Part shown: positions 7,578-16,297 of the stretch, one piece after another
How positions within the stretch are numbered: the first letter of the stretch is position 1
Layout: every line of letters begins with the position of its first letter
DNA from: an uncultured Blautia sp.
GTDB taxonomy: Bacteria > Bacillota > Clostridia > Lachnospirales > Lachnospiraceae
Reading direction: 5' to 3'
DNA: 47,577 bases
Assembly: GCA_934426285.1 (NCBI GenBank)
Contig: CAKRYE010000011.1
Coordinates: 1 to 47,577, forward strand
The notes under the pieces: model-generated
Told to the model about the DNA's origin: nothing
The model's input: only the letters and a program-made list of their open reading frames with translations
Database searches by the model: none
Made by a program: the position numbers and the translations under genes

Positions 7578-7677
7578 ATTGCCACAGATAGGAAAGTCAA
7601 TTTTTAATCCATATTGCTTCTGATATCTGGATCCATTCATATAGGATTGCAACATTCAGAAAGGATGTGTAAAGTTT

Positions 7678-8646
7678 ATGAAAAAGAGAATCACTGAATT
7701 ATTGAAAAAGAGAAGGGTAGCAGCAGGATTAACTGCTATTGTGCTTGCTGTAGCTGTAGGCAGTGTGGCTGTTGTGCAGCAGAAAAGCCAGATACCGGAG
7801 CTTCCGGTGTATACAGACCCTGAGATGGAAACCAACATTGAAGAAGAGGAAACACCTCTTGCAGATAAGCCGGTGGTTAAAACTACTACAAGTAAGAAAA
7901 CCACAACTAAGAAAGTAAAGATGAAAAAGGCAGCAGCAAAAACATACACAAAAGAACTTCCTGCCACATCAACTACTTCCAAAAAAACAGCTCAGACTTC
8001 CAGTGCTTCAGTTGTAACCCAGACAACAGTTGTAAAAAAGGTTGAAGAGAAATATACAAAGAAGTCAAAAGTGAAAGTGGTTACTACAGTAGCTACTACC
8101 ACAGTTACCACAACTACAACAGCGAAGGCAGGAGCTTCCACAGCAGTTAATTCTGCAACCACAGTTAATAACAATAGTGGTGTTACAGGTACTGTTGAGG
8201 TTGGACAGCTTGCTCCGAAAGAAGACAGTCGTGTACTGACAGCATACAGAACCCTTGGATTTAAAGTAAATGTAGATCCATCTGTTTCTTATTCAGGATA
8301 TTTCAATGCCCGCAACAGACAGATCACATTGAAGAAAGCAAATGAAACCATTTATCATGAATTGGGACATTTCATTGCATTTATTGCCGGAAATGTGGAC
8401 ACTACATCAGAATTTAAGACTATCTATAATCAGGAGAAGAGCCTGTACACAGCTTATAATAAAGCTTATGTAACACAGAACAGTTCAGAATATTTTGCAG
8501 AATCAGCGAAAGAATATGTTCTGAATCCAGGTGCATTAAAAGCTGCAAGACCGAAGACTTATGAGGCTGTCAGATCAGCGGTTGAGTCTATTACAGATGA
8601 ACGTATTGCAAAGATTCAGAAATATTACGGAGCAATCTGGAAATAA
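7678..8646 (+). CDS. membrane-anchored PPEP/ATLF-like zinc metalloprotease under c-di-GMP riboswitch control
   Basis: A 322-residue exported protease. The basic N terminus (MKKRITELLKKRR) and hydrophobic helix (about 15-36) form a signal anchor or signal peptide. Residues about 60-165 are a low-complexity Thr/Lys/Val-rich linker. The catalytic domain has HELGH (H227, E228, H231), Glu E271 in SEYFAES as third zinc ligand, and Tyr Y264 seven residues before it. The same Tyr-x6-Glu spacing, the FAES motif and the tail NPGALKAARPKTY are shared with anthrax lethal factor-like (M34) enzymes such as the Pro-Pro endopeptidase of Clostridioides difficile, which is also controlled by c-di-GMP. Cleavage specificity cannot be read from the sequence. 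GAAAGGATG precedes the start. Confidence 0.85.
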   Translation: MKKRITELLKKRRVAAGLTAIVLAVAVGSVAVVQQKSQIPELPVYTDPEMETNIEEEETPLADKPVVKTTTSKKTTTKKVKMKKAAAKTYTKELPATSTTSKKTAQTSSASVVTQTTVVKKVEEKYTKKSKVKVVTTVATTTVTTTTTAKAGASTAVNSATTVNNNSGVTGTVEVGQLAPKEDSRVLTAYRTLGFKVNVDPSVSYSGYFNARNRQITLKKANETIYHELGHFIAFIAGNVDTTSEFKTIYNQEKSLYTAYNKAYVTQNSSEYFAESAKEYVLNPGALKAARPKTYEAVRSAVESITDERIAKIQKYYGAIWK

Positions 8647-8667
8647 TTTATAAAGTGATGAGCGAAG

Positions 8668-8697
8668 CCGGAAGCATGGATATGTTTCCGGTTTTTT
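8668..8697 (+). terminator. terminator after the zinc protease
   Basis: CCGGAA (8668-8673) pairs with TTCCGG (8686-8691), with additional CAT/ATG pairs inside, followed by TTTTTT. The protease is therefore monocistronic. Confidence 0.85.
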
Positions 8698-8769
8698 GCA
8701 GGATTCTGCTCATTGCTGAGGAACAGTAACAAAGAACGAATTTTGGCGGAAAAGGTAATAGAAAACCAC

Positions 8770-8799
8770 TTGCATGCAGGAGCATAAAGAGAATATAAT
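8770..8799 (+). promoter_or_regulatory. promoter for rho
   Basis: TTGCAT (8770-8775) and TATAAT (8794-8799) are separated by 18 nt. The predicted leader of about 165 nt contains a small hairpin, CTGCC/GGCAG (8869-8884). The rest of the 8698-8971 gap shows no gene. A GAACAGTAAC copy lies at 8721-8730. Confidence 0.65.
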
Positions 8800-8971
8800 A
8801 TGAGATAATAGAGCAACAGTAGACAGATAACAGAAAGTATGTTAGTATATACAAAATATCTGATATTCCTGCCATTTCCGGCAGTTTATCCCATTAACAG
8901 AAACAGATAATGCAAAGAAAACTGATAAAAGTTATATTTAATATGGCTGCAGAAAGCTGTGAGGTATTTAT

Positions 8972-10354
8972 ATGAGAGAAAAATATGAATCATTATCTCT
9001 GGCAACATTAAAAGATCTGGCAAAAGCCAGAGGTTTAAAGGGAGTGTCCACGTTACGGAAACCGGAACTGATTGAACGGATGCTTCAGGAAGATCAGCTG
9101 GAGAAAGAAGAAAATCATAAAAAAGCTGAGAATAAAGAGCCTGATAAAAAGGTAGAGGATGAGGAGCATAAGAAAGTAGAAAATGAGTCTTCCCAGAGCC
9201 ATGTAGCTACGGAAAATGTACAACTGGACAGCGGAGAGAAGGCCAATGGGATTCTGGAGGTGCTTCCGGACGGATATGGATTTATCCGCTGCGAGAATTA
9301 TATGCCCGGTGAGAACGATATTTATGTATCTCCCTCTCAGATCCGCAGGTTTAATTTAAAAACAGGAGATATTATCCGTGGTAATATCAGGATTAAGACC
9401 CAGGGCGAGAAATTCAGTGCCCTTTTGTATGTGACTTCCATCAATGGATTCCATCCCAGTGAGGGTCAGAGACGATATAATTTTGAGGATATGACCCCTG
9501 TTTTTCCAAATGAACGCCTGCGAATGGAGAGACCAGGCGGAACCGTAGCTATGAGAATCGTGGATCTTATCAGCCCCATTGGAAAGGGACAGCGTGGAAT
9601 GATTGTGTCCCCGCCAAAGGCCGGTAAAACCACCCTTCTGAAGGATGTAGCCAAATCAATCCTTAAAAATAATCCGGATATGCATCTGATCATTCTTCTG
9701 ATCGATGAGCGTCCTGAAGAGGTTACGGATATCAAAGAAGCAATCCGCGGAAACAATGTGGAGGTGATCTATTCCACCTTTGATGAGCTTCCGGAACATC
9801 ATAAGCGTGTATCTGAGATGGTAGTGGAGCGTGCGCGCAGACTGGTGGAGCATAAAAAGGATGTTACCATTCTGCTGGATTCCATTACCAGACTTGCAAG
9901 GGCATACAACCTGATCATTCCGCCAAGCGGACGAACTTTGTCAGGTGGTCTTGATCCGGCAGCCCTGCATATGCCGAAGCGTTTTTTTGGAGCTGCCAGA
10001 AATATGCGGGAGGGAGGCAGCCTGACCATTCTTGCCACAGCACTGGTAGATACCGGAAGTAAGATGGACGATGTGATCTATGAGGAATTTAAGGGAACAG
10101 GTAACATGGAGCTGGTACTGGACAGAAAGCTTCAGGAGAAGAGGGTATTCCCTGCTATTGATATCCAGAAATCAGGCACCAGACGAGAAGATCTTCTTCT
10201 GACAAAGGAGGAGCAGGAGGCTGTATATATTATGCGTAAGGCATTGAATGGTATGAAGTCTGAGGATGCGGTAGAGCAGATTCTGAATATGTTTGCGCGG
10301 ACCAGAAATAATGAGGAATTTGTGCAGACAGTGAAGAAACAGAAATTCATTTAA
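8972..10354 (+). CDS. rho: transcription termination factor Rho
   Basis: A 460-residue RNA-dependent hexameric helicase that terminates transcription. The N-terminal Rho-N/SAP-like helices read LATLKDLAKARGLKG. A charged low-complexity insert of about 50 residues (Lys/Glu-rich, about 38-88) follows, then the cold-shock-like RNA-binding domain (GILEVLPDGYGFIR). The RecA-type ATPase has Walker A PPKAGKTT (K219), DERPEEVTD and the Q-loop region. The acidic/basic insert is common in clostridial Rho proteins. The long leader would allow autogenous attenuation, which is inferred. The start at 8972 has only a weak Shine-Dalgarno site (GAGG). Confidence 0.96.
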   Translation: MREKYESLSLATLKDLAKARGLKGVSTLRKPELIERMLQEDQLEKEENHKKAENKEPDKKVEDEEHKKVENESSQSHVATENVQLDSGEKANGILEVLPDGYGFIRCENYMPGENDIYVSPSQIRRFNLKTGDIIRGNIRIKTQGEKFSALLYVTSINGFHPSEGQRRYNFEDMTPVFPNERLRMERPGGTVAMRIVDLISPIGKGQRGMIVSPPKAGKTTLLKDVAKSILKNNPDMHLIILLIDERPEEVTDIKEAIRGNNVEVIYSTFDELPEHHKRVSEMVVERARRLVEHKKDVTILLDSITRLARAYNLIIPPSGRTLSGGLDPAALHMPKRFFGAARNMREGGSLTILATALVDTGSKMDDVIYEEFKGTGNMELVLDRKLQEKRVFPAIDIQKSGTRREDLLLTKEEQEAVYIMRKALNGMKSEDAVEQILNMFARTRNNEEFVQTVKKQKFI

Positions 10355-10371
10355 AAAAAACGTAAAATATC

Positions 10372-10400
10372 TTGCATTCCTCCGGGGGCTGTGATATAAT
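10372..10400 (+). promoter_or_regulatory. promoter for rpmE
   Basis: TTGCAT (10372-10377) and TATAAT (10395-10400) are separated by 17 nt, starting only 18 nt after the rho stop. Confidence 0.8.
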
Positions 10401-10406
10401 TAAAAA

Positions 10407-10500
10407 GCTGTTTAATTAATAGTAAATTTGCTGGTGTCGCATAAGCGGCAGTCAGTGATAATTCGTCAATGAATACGAATAGTAAATAGAATCTTTACAG
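10407..10500 (+). ncRNA. candidate structured leader of rpmE
   Basis: The 5' UTR of about 105 nt holds two hairpins. The first is CTG..GTCGC-ATAA-GCGGC..CAG (10431-10455). The second is ATTCGT/ACGAAT (10461-10466 with 10475-10480). L31 mRNAs in Firmicutes often carry autoregulatory leaders that bind the protein; whether this one belongs to a named family was not tested. Confidence 0.4.
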
Positions 10501-10513
10501 AGAGGTGAAAATC

Positions 10514-10717
10514 ATGAGAGAAGGAATCCATCCGAACTACTATCAGGCAACTGTAACCTGTAACTGCGGTAATACATTCGTAACAGGTTCTACAAAGCAG
10601 GACATCCACGTAGAAATCTGCTCCAAATGTCATCCATTCTACACAGGTCAGCAGAAAGCTGCACAGGCTCGTGGACGTATTGATAAGTTCAATAAGAAAT
10701 ATGGTCTGAGCAAATAA
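10514..10717 (+). CDS. rpmE: 50S ribosomal protein L31 (zinc-binding form)
   Basis: A 67-residue ribosomal protein with the zinc-ribbon cysteines of the C+ form (C16, C18, C36, C39 in CNC and CSKC). The start is the ATG at 10514 with AGAGGTGAAAATC upstream; a second in-frame ATG nine bases earlier overlaps the ribosome binding site. It has its own promoter and a terminator behind it, so expression can exceed that of its neighbours. Confidence 0.96.
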   Translation: MREGIHPNYYQATVTCNCGNTFVTGSTKQDIHVEICSKCHPFYTGQQKAAQARGRIDKFNKKYGLSK

Positions 10718-10740
10718 TCAGAATATAGTATGAATTGAGA

Positions 10741-10775
10741 AGGTTGAGGTTGGGAAATCTCAACCTTTCTTGGTC
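10741..10775 (+). terminator. terminator after rpmE
   Basis: AGGTTGAG (10741-10748) pairs with CTCAACCT (10759-10766), followed by an imperfect T-rich tract. It ends 15 nt before the next start and probably reduces rather than abolishes read-through into the DUF1385 gene. Confidence 0.75.
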
Positions 10776-10789
10776 TTTAGGAGAAAAGG

Positions 10790-11788
10790 ATGAAATCATC
10801 AAATATTGGCGGCCAGGCAGTTATGGAAGGCATCATGATGCGCCATAAGGATAAATACTCCATTGCAGTGCGCAGGCCGGACAAAGAAATTGAGTTAAAG
10901 GTAGAGGACTATAAGTGCATATTTGGAAATGCTAAATTCCTGAAATACCCGCTGATCCGTGGAGTTGTAAGCTTTGTGGATTCCCTGGTGGTAGGAACGA
11001 AGTGTCTGATGTACTCTGCCGAGATCGCAGGCGATGAGGAGGATGAGGAAGAAGCAGAAAAGAATGCATCCCTCACTGAAGAAGAGCTTGCAGCAAAAAA
11101 GAAAAAAGAAGACAGGCAGTTTAAATGGCTGTTATATATTACAGTGGCAATTTCTATTGTAGTATCCATTGCGGCTTTCATGCTTTTGCCTTATGCACTG
11201 GCCAGCCTTTGCCGTAAGGTGGGAGCTTCTGAGTTTGTGGTGACGATTGTGGAGGCTTTTGTAAAGCTGGCATTATTCATGGGATATATGCTTCTCATTT
11301 CCAGAATGAAGGATATCCAGAGAACATTTATGTATCATGGGGCAGAGCACAAGTGTATCAATTGTGTGGAGCATGGTCTTCCGCTTACAGTGGAGAATGT
11401 ACTGGCAAGCTCCAGACAGCATAAAAGATGTGGAACCAGTTTTCTGTTTCTGGTAATGATCGTCAGTATTTTCCTGCATTTTATATTTGTACTGGTACCG
11501 GTTTACTGGGTAAGATTATTCGGAAGACTTCTGATGGTACCCATCGTGGCAGGTATTTCTTTTGAGATCATTCAGTGGGCAGGCAGATCGGACAGCAAGA
11601 TCGCAGATTTTTTCAGCAAGCCAGGTCTGGCAATGCAGAAGCTTACTACAAAGGAACCTACAGCGGATATGGCAGAGGTTGCCATTAAGGCTGTTGAGGC
11701 GGTGTTTGACTGGAGAGCATATCTGAAGGAGGAATTTGATCTGGAGATTCCTTATCCTTCCGATGAAGAGACAGCTGCTGCAAAGTAG
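10790..11788 (+). CDS. DUF1385 membrane protein
   Basis: A 332-residue protein of the DUF1385 family, conserved in Clostridia between rpmE and prmC. The N-terminal IGGQAVMEGIMMRHKDK is the family hallmark. A Glu/Lys-rich cytoplasmic loop (about 80-105) is followed by about four transmembrane helices and the conserved YHGAEHKCINC motif, which could bind a metal. Its function is unknown. GGAGAAAAGG sits just before the start. Gene order suggests a link to translation or the envelope, without proof. Confidence 0.9.
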   Translation: MKSSNIGGQAVMEGIMMRHKDKYSIAVRRPDKEIELKVEDYKCIFGNAKFLKYPLIRGVVSFVDSLVVGTKCLMYSAEIAGDEEDEEEAEKNASLTEEELAAKKKKEDRQFKWLLYITVAISIVVSIAAFMLLPYALASLCRKVGASEFVVTIVEAFVKLALFMGYMLLISRMKDIQRTFMYHGAEHKCINCVEHGLPLTVENVLASSRQHKRCGTSFLFLVMIVSIFLHFIFVLVPVYWVRLFGRLLMVPIVAGISFEIIQWAGRSDSKIADFFSKPGLAMQKLTTKEPTADMAEVAIKAVEAVFDWRAYLKEEFDLEIPYPSDEETAAAK

Positions 11789-11815
11789 AAGAAAAGACCT
11801 GGGAGGAAAGAAACT

Positions 11816-12691
11816 ATGGAAACCCTTACAGGATTATTAAAAAAAGGACAGGAAATTCTTGCACAGGCAGGAATTGAGGAGGCCGGGCTGGATGCCCGCC
11901 TCCTTCTGGAATATATCACAGGAAAAAGCCGGGCGTATTACCTTGCACACGGAGAAGAATGTGTTACAAAAGAGACAGCGGACCGGTACCTGGAGTTGGT
12001 CGCAAGCCGCTCAGAACATATCCCTCTTCAGCATCTGACGCATCAGGCTTTTTTTATGGGATATGAATTTTACGTTAATGAGGATGTGCTGATTCCCAGA
12101 CAGGATACGGAGACGCTGGTGGAGGAAGCAATCAGACTTCTGAAGGGCAGGCAAAAGCCCAGGGTTCTGGATATGTGTACAGGTTCAGGCTGCATCCTGA
12201 CCAGTCTTCTGCTGGAAGTTCCGGATGCATCCGGTACAGGAGCGGATCTTTCGGAAAAAGCATTGAAGGTGGCTGCCTGCAATGCCCGGAGGCTTCAGAC
12301 AGCAGACAGGGCAGAGTTTGTAAAAAGTGATTTGTTTTCTTCAGAATATTTCAGCGGGCCGGTTTATGATATGCTGATATCAAATCCACCCTATATTCCC
12401 ACAGAGGAGATTGAGGGACTGATGGAAGAGGTAAGACTGCATGATCCCCGGATGGCTTTGGATGGAAAGGCGGATGGACTGTATTTCTACCGTGCCATTA
12501 CGAAGCAGGCAATGGATTATATACTGCCCGGAGGCTGGCTTCTCTACGAGATCGGCTGGGATCAGGGAAAGTCTGTGAAGGAACTGCTGGACAAAGAAGG
12601 ATTTATAAATACAGAGATAAAGAAGGACCTGTGTGGATTAGACCGCGTGGTCCTGGGACAGAAATCATTACAGGAGGAACAGAATGTTTGA
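11816..12691 (+). CDS. prmC: release factor glutamine methyltransferase
   Basis: A 291-residue SAM-dependent methyltransferase that modifies the Gln of the GGQ motif in release factors. An N-terminal helical release-factor-binding domain is followed by the Rossmann methyltransferase with DMCTGSGCI as SAM loop and SNPPYIP (N190) as active site. The upstream gap is 27 nt with GGGAGGAAAG before ATG. It overlaps prfA, its substrate, by 8 nt, indicating translational coupling. Confidence 0.96.
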   Translation: METLTGLLKKGQEILAQAGIEEAGLDARLLLEYITGKSRAYYLAHGEECVTKETADRYLELVASRSEHIPLQHLTHQAFFMGYEFYVNEDVLIPRQDTETLVEEAIRLLKGRQKPRVLDMCTGSGCILTSLLLEVPDASGTGADLSEKALKVAACNARRLQTADRAEFVKSDLFSSEYFSGPVYDMLISNPPYIPTEEIEGLMEEVRLHDPRMALDGKADGLYFYRAITKQAMDYILPGGWLLYEIGWDQGKSVKELLDKEGFINTEIKKDLCGLDRVVLGQKSLQEEQNV

Positions 12692-13760
12692 TAAATTAGA
12701 CGATCTGCTCATTCGCTTTGAGGAGGTACTGAATGAACTGGGAGAGCCCGGAGTTACAGATAACCAGGAGCATTTCCAGAAGCTTATGAAGGAACAGAGT
12801 GATCTGCAGCCTATTGTAGACACTTATCGTGAATATAAGAAAAATAAAGAAACCATCCAGGACAGCATTGCCATGCTGGAAGAGGAAAAGGATGAAGAAA
12901 TGAGGGAAATGCTCAAAGAGGAGCTGTCCGATGCAAAGAAAAAGGTAGAGGAGCTGGAGCATGAATTGAAGATTCTTCTTCTGCCAAAGGATCCAAACGA
13001 CAGTAAGAATGTTATCGTAGAGATCCGTGCAGGTGCCGGCGGAGATGAAGCAGCTCTTTTTGCAGCAGAAATCTACCGTATGTATGTGAAATATGCGGAG
13101 TCACGCCGTTGGAAAACAGAGATGATGAGCCTTAATGAAAACGGAATCGGCGGATTTAAGGAAGTTACTTTCATGATCACAGGTGCAGGAGCTTATTCCA
13201 GACTGAAATATGAAAGTGGTGTACATCGTGTGCAGCGAGTACCGGAGACAGAATCCGGCGGACGTATCCATACCTCTACCTGTACAGTGGCAATTATGCC
13301 TGAGGCAGAGGAGATTGATTTCCATCTGGATATGAATGACTGTAAATTTGATGTGTTCCGTGCTTCCGGTAACGGTGGACAGTGCGTTAATACTACAGAT
13401 TCAGCAGTACGACTGACTCATATCCCTACAGGTATTGTAATTTCCTGTCAGGATGAGAAATCACAGCTGAAAAATAAGGACAAAGCCCTGAAGGTACTTC
13501 GTTCCCGTCTGTATGAGATGGAGCTTGCCAAGCAGCATGATGCAGAGGCAGAGGCGCGCAGGAGCCAGATTGGAACCGGTGACCGTTCAGAGAAGATCCG
13601 TACGTATAATTTCCCTCAGGGACGTGTGACAGACCACAGGATTAAATTGACTCTCCACCGTCTGGATAATATTTTAAACGGTGACCTGGATGAGATCATT
13701 GATAGTCTGATCGCGGCAGATCAGGCTGCGAAACTGAGTAATTTACAGGATGAAGCATAA
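12684..13760 (+). CDS. prfA: peptide chain release factor 1
   Basis: A 358-residue class I release factor that recognises UAA/UAG. The anticodon-like motif is P187-E188-T189 (the PxT of RF1, not the SPF of RF2), and the catalytic loop G231-G232-Q233 is present. Length and overlap with prmC fit RF1. RBS: AGGAGG inside the end of prmC. Confidence 0.97.
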   Translation: MFDKLDDLLIRFEEVLNELGEPGVTDNQEHFQKLMKEQSDLQPIVDTYREYKKNKETIQDSIAMLEEEKDEEMREMLKEELSDAKKKVEELEHELKILLLPKDPNDSKNVIVEIRAGAGGDEAALFAAEIYRMYVKYAESRRWKTEMMSLNENGIGGFKEVTFMITGAGAYSRLKYESGVHRVQRVPETESGGRIHTSTCTVAIMPEAEEIDFHLDMNDCKFDVFRASGNGGQCVNTTDSAVRLTHIPTGIVISCQDEKSQLKNKDKALKVLRSRLYEMELAKQHDAEAEARRSQIGTGDRSEKIRTYNFPQGRVTDHRIKLTLHRLDNILNGDLDEIIDSLIAADQAAKLSNLQDEA

Positions 13761-13774
13761 AAAGGAGGAGCATT

Positions 13775-15121
13775 ATGGGAAAATATTTTGGAACAGATGG
13801 TTTTCGAGGAGAAGCAAATGTAAAACTGACAGTAAATCATGCATTTAAGGTTGGACGTTATGTGGGCTGGTATTATGGCCGGAACCACAAAGCAAAGATC
13901 GTTATCGGTAAAGATACCAGAAGAAGCAGCTATATGTTTGAATATGCTCTGGTAGCAGGACTGACTGCTTCCGGTGCAGATGCATACCTTCTTCATGTTA
14001 CTACCACACCAAGTGTTTCCTATGCAGTCCGCACAGAGGATTTTGACTGTGGTATTATGATTTCTGCAAGCCACAATCCCTTTTATGATAATGGAATCAA
14101 ACTGCTGAATGGAAATGGACAGAAGATCGAGGCTGAGATTGAGGCCAGGATCGAGTCTTACCTGGACGGTGTGCTAGAAGAACTTCCTCTGGCAACCCGG
14201 GAGGATGTAGGACGTACTATAGATTTTGCTTCCGGACGTAACCGCTATATCGGACATCTGATTTCTATTCCATGCCGTGATTTCAAGAATATTAAAGTTG
14301 GTCTGGATTGTGCAAACGGAAGCTCCTCAGCTATTGCAAAGAGTGTATTTGATGCACTCCGTGCAAAAACATATGTGATCAACAATGAACCGGATGGAAC
14401 TAATATTAATACAAACTGTGGTTCTACACATATTGAAGTGCTTCAGAAATATGTGGTGGATAACGGTCTGGATATTGGTTTTGCCTATGATGGAGATGCA
14501 GACCGCTGTATTGCAGTGGATCATCTGGGAAATGTGATCGATGGAGATAAGATCATGTATGTCTGCGGAAAATATCTCAAGGAGCAGGGAAGATTAAATG
14601 GCAATACAGTGGTAACTACTGTAATGTCTAATCTGGGTCTGTACAAATCCCTGGAAAGAGAAGGAATTGATTACGAGCAGACAGCAGTAGGTGATAAATA
14701 TGTTGCTGAAAATATGATGGAAAATAATTACAGCATTGGCGGTGAGCAGTCAGGACATATTATTTTCAGCAGATATGCAGCAACAGGAGATGGAATCCTG
14801 ACCTCTCTTATGATCATGGAGGCCTGCGTAGAGAAAAAAGCAACTCTGTGTGATCTGGCAAAGGAAATGAAAGTTTATCCTCAGCTTCTGCGCAATGTGC
14901 GTGTGTCTGACAAGAAAACTGCCAGGGAAAATCCGGCGGTTGTAAAGGCTATTGAGGAGGTTGCCATATCTCTGGGCAATGAAGGACGTATTCTGGTCCG
15001 TGAAAGTGGTACAGAACCTCTGATCCGTGTTATGGTAGAGGCGGGAACAGATGAACTTTGCCATGAAAATGTAGACCGGGTAGTGAAAGTAATGGAAGCA
15101 GAAGGTCTGGTTATTGATTAA
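13775..15121 (+). CDS. glmM: phosphoglucosamine mutase
   Basis: A 448-residue alpha-D-phosphohexomutase that interconverts glucosamine-6-P and glucosamine-1-P for peptidoglycan precursor synthesis. Visible features are GTDGFRG at the N terminus, the phosphoserine loop ISASHNP (S99), the Mg-binding DGDADR, and GGEQSGH and RESGTEPLIRV at the C terminus, the GlmM order. It lies 14 nt after prfA behind AAAGGAGGA and in the same operon as the downstream TPR lipoprotein and hflX. Confidence 0.95.
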   Translation: MGKYFGTDGFRGEANVKLTVNHAFKVGRYVGWYYGRNHKAKIVIGKDTRRSSYMFEYALVAGLTASGADAYLLHVTTTPSVSYAVRTEDFDCGIMISASHNPFYDNGIKLLNGNGQKIEAEIEARIESYLDGVLEELPLATREDVGRTIDFASGRNRYIGHLISIPCRDFKNIKVGLDCANGSSSAIAKSVFDALRAKTYVINNEPDGTNINTNCGSTHIEVLQKYVVDNGLDIGFAYDGDADRCIAVDHLGNVIDGDKIMYVCGKYLKEQGRLNGNTVVTTVMSNLGLYKSLEREGIDYEQTAVGDKYVAENMMENNYSIGGEQSGHIIFSRYAATGDGILTSLMIMEACVEKKATLCDLAKEMKVYPQLLRNVRVSDKKTARENPAVVKAIEEVAISLGNEGRILVRESGTEPLIRVMVEAGTDELCHENVDRVVKVMEAEGLVID

Positions 15122-15143
15122 ATTTTTGATATAAAGGATACTC

Positions 15144-16289
15144 ATGAAGAATAGAAAGATAGCAGTGTTTTTAGCTGTATGCCTGGGAGTTGTTTCTTTT
15201 TCCGGCTGCGGCAGTGATATGAAAAATTACAGACAGGCATCCAATGACCTGGAAGCGGAAAAATATGACGAAGCGCTGCAGGAATTTGAAACTGCCATTG
15301 CTGCAGGTGTAAATCTGGCAGGCTCTTACAGAGGGGCAGGCGTGGCGAATGTGCATCTTGGAAATTATAAAGAGGCTATTGAGAATTTTACGGATGCCCT
15401 GAATTGTAAGAAGGTGGGAAAGTCTCTGAAAAAGGATATTTTATCCTACAGAGCAGCTGCATACCTGAAAATAAAAGCATATGATGAGGCAATGGCAGAT
15501 TGTCAGTCTATTGCAGCAGATTATGATATGGATGCAGATGTGTATTTCCTTACAGGTGAGGTGGCACTGGCCATGGATTCCTATGAGGAGGCTTCTGCTG
15601 ATTTTGAGCAGGCATATGGAGAAGAAGCTACTTACGATATGGCAATCCGCATTTACAGTGCTTATCTGGAAAAGGATATGGAAGCAGATGGAACCCGCTA
15701 TCTGGAAGCTGCTCTGTCAAAGACTGCAGACAATGCCCAGGATCATTGTGACAGGGGACGGGTATATTATTATATGGGTGATTATGATAATGCCCAGAAA
15801 GAACTGCAGGAGGCAGCAGATGATGGCAATACAGAGGCTGTGCTGCTCCAGGGAATGGTTTACATGGAACAGAAGGATACAGCCAGTGCCAGAAAAAAAT
15901 TTGAGGAATATGTATCTCAGGCAGAGGACAGTGCCAGAGGCTTTAATGGTCTGGCTCTCTGTGATATAGAAGATGGAGATTATGACAGTGCTCTTTCTAA
16001 TATTTCCAGTGCCCTCACCTTTGCAGAAGGAGAGGAACTGAAAAGTCTTTTGTTTAATGAGATGACAATATATGAGAAAAAGCTTGATTTTGTAACTGCA
16101 AAACAGAAAGCGGAAGAGTATCTGGAACTGTATCCGGATGATAAGACTATGAAAAAAGAACTGGCATTTCTGAAAACCCGTGTAACCGGGCAGAATGAAA
16201 ATTCCGGAGCAGAGACAACAGCAGAGGCTGTTGCTGCGGACAGCAGTACTGCAGATAGTACAAATACAGACAGTTCAGAGGAACAGTAG
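15144..16289 (+). CDS. tetratricopeptide-repeat lipoprotein
   Basis: A 381-residue protein with a lipoprotein signal peptide (lipobox FSGC, Cys 22) and then about seven to eight TPR-like helical hairpins (for example EALQEFETAIAAGV, EAIENFTDALNC, DNAQKELQEAADDG). The last 30 residues are a Ser/Thr/Ala-rich disordered tail. It is anchored outside the membrane and probably a protein-binding scaffold; the partner is unknown. It is tightly packed between glmM (22 nt) and hflX (8 nt), so it is co-expressed with cell-wall and ribosome genes. Confidence 0.85.
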   Translation: MKNRKIAVFLAVCLGVVSFSGCGSDMKNYRQASNDLEAEKYDEALQEFETAIAAGVNLAGSYRGAGVANVHLGNYKEAIENFTDALNCKKVGKSLKKDILSYRAAAYLKIKAYDEAMADCQSIAADYDMDADVYFLTGEVALAMDSYEEASADFEQAYGEEATYDMAIRIYSAYLEKDMEADGTRYLEAALSKTADNAQDHCDRGRVYYYMGDYDNAQKELQEAADDGNTEAVLLQGMVYMEQKDTASARKKFEEYVSQAEDSARGFNGLALCDIEDGDYDSALSNISSALTFAEGEELKSLLFNEMTIYEKKLDFVTAKQKAEEYLELYPDDKTMKKELAFLKTRVTGQNENSGAETTAEAVAADSSTADSTNTDSSEEQ

Positions 16290-16297
16290 GAGAGTAT

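Noticed and set aside
7656..8174. Open frames antisense to the Thr/Lys-rich part of the zinc protease
   Set aside because: They are by-products of the low-complexity repeats; translated residues are biased Val/Phe strings with no domain.
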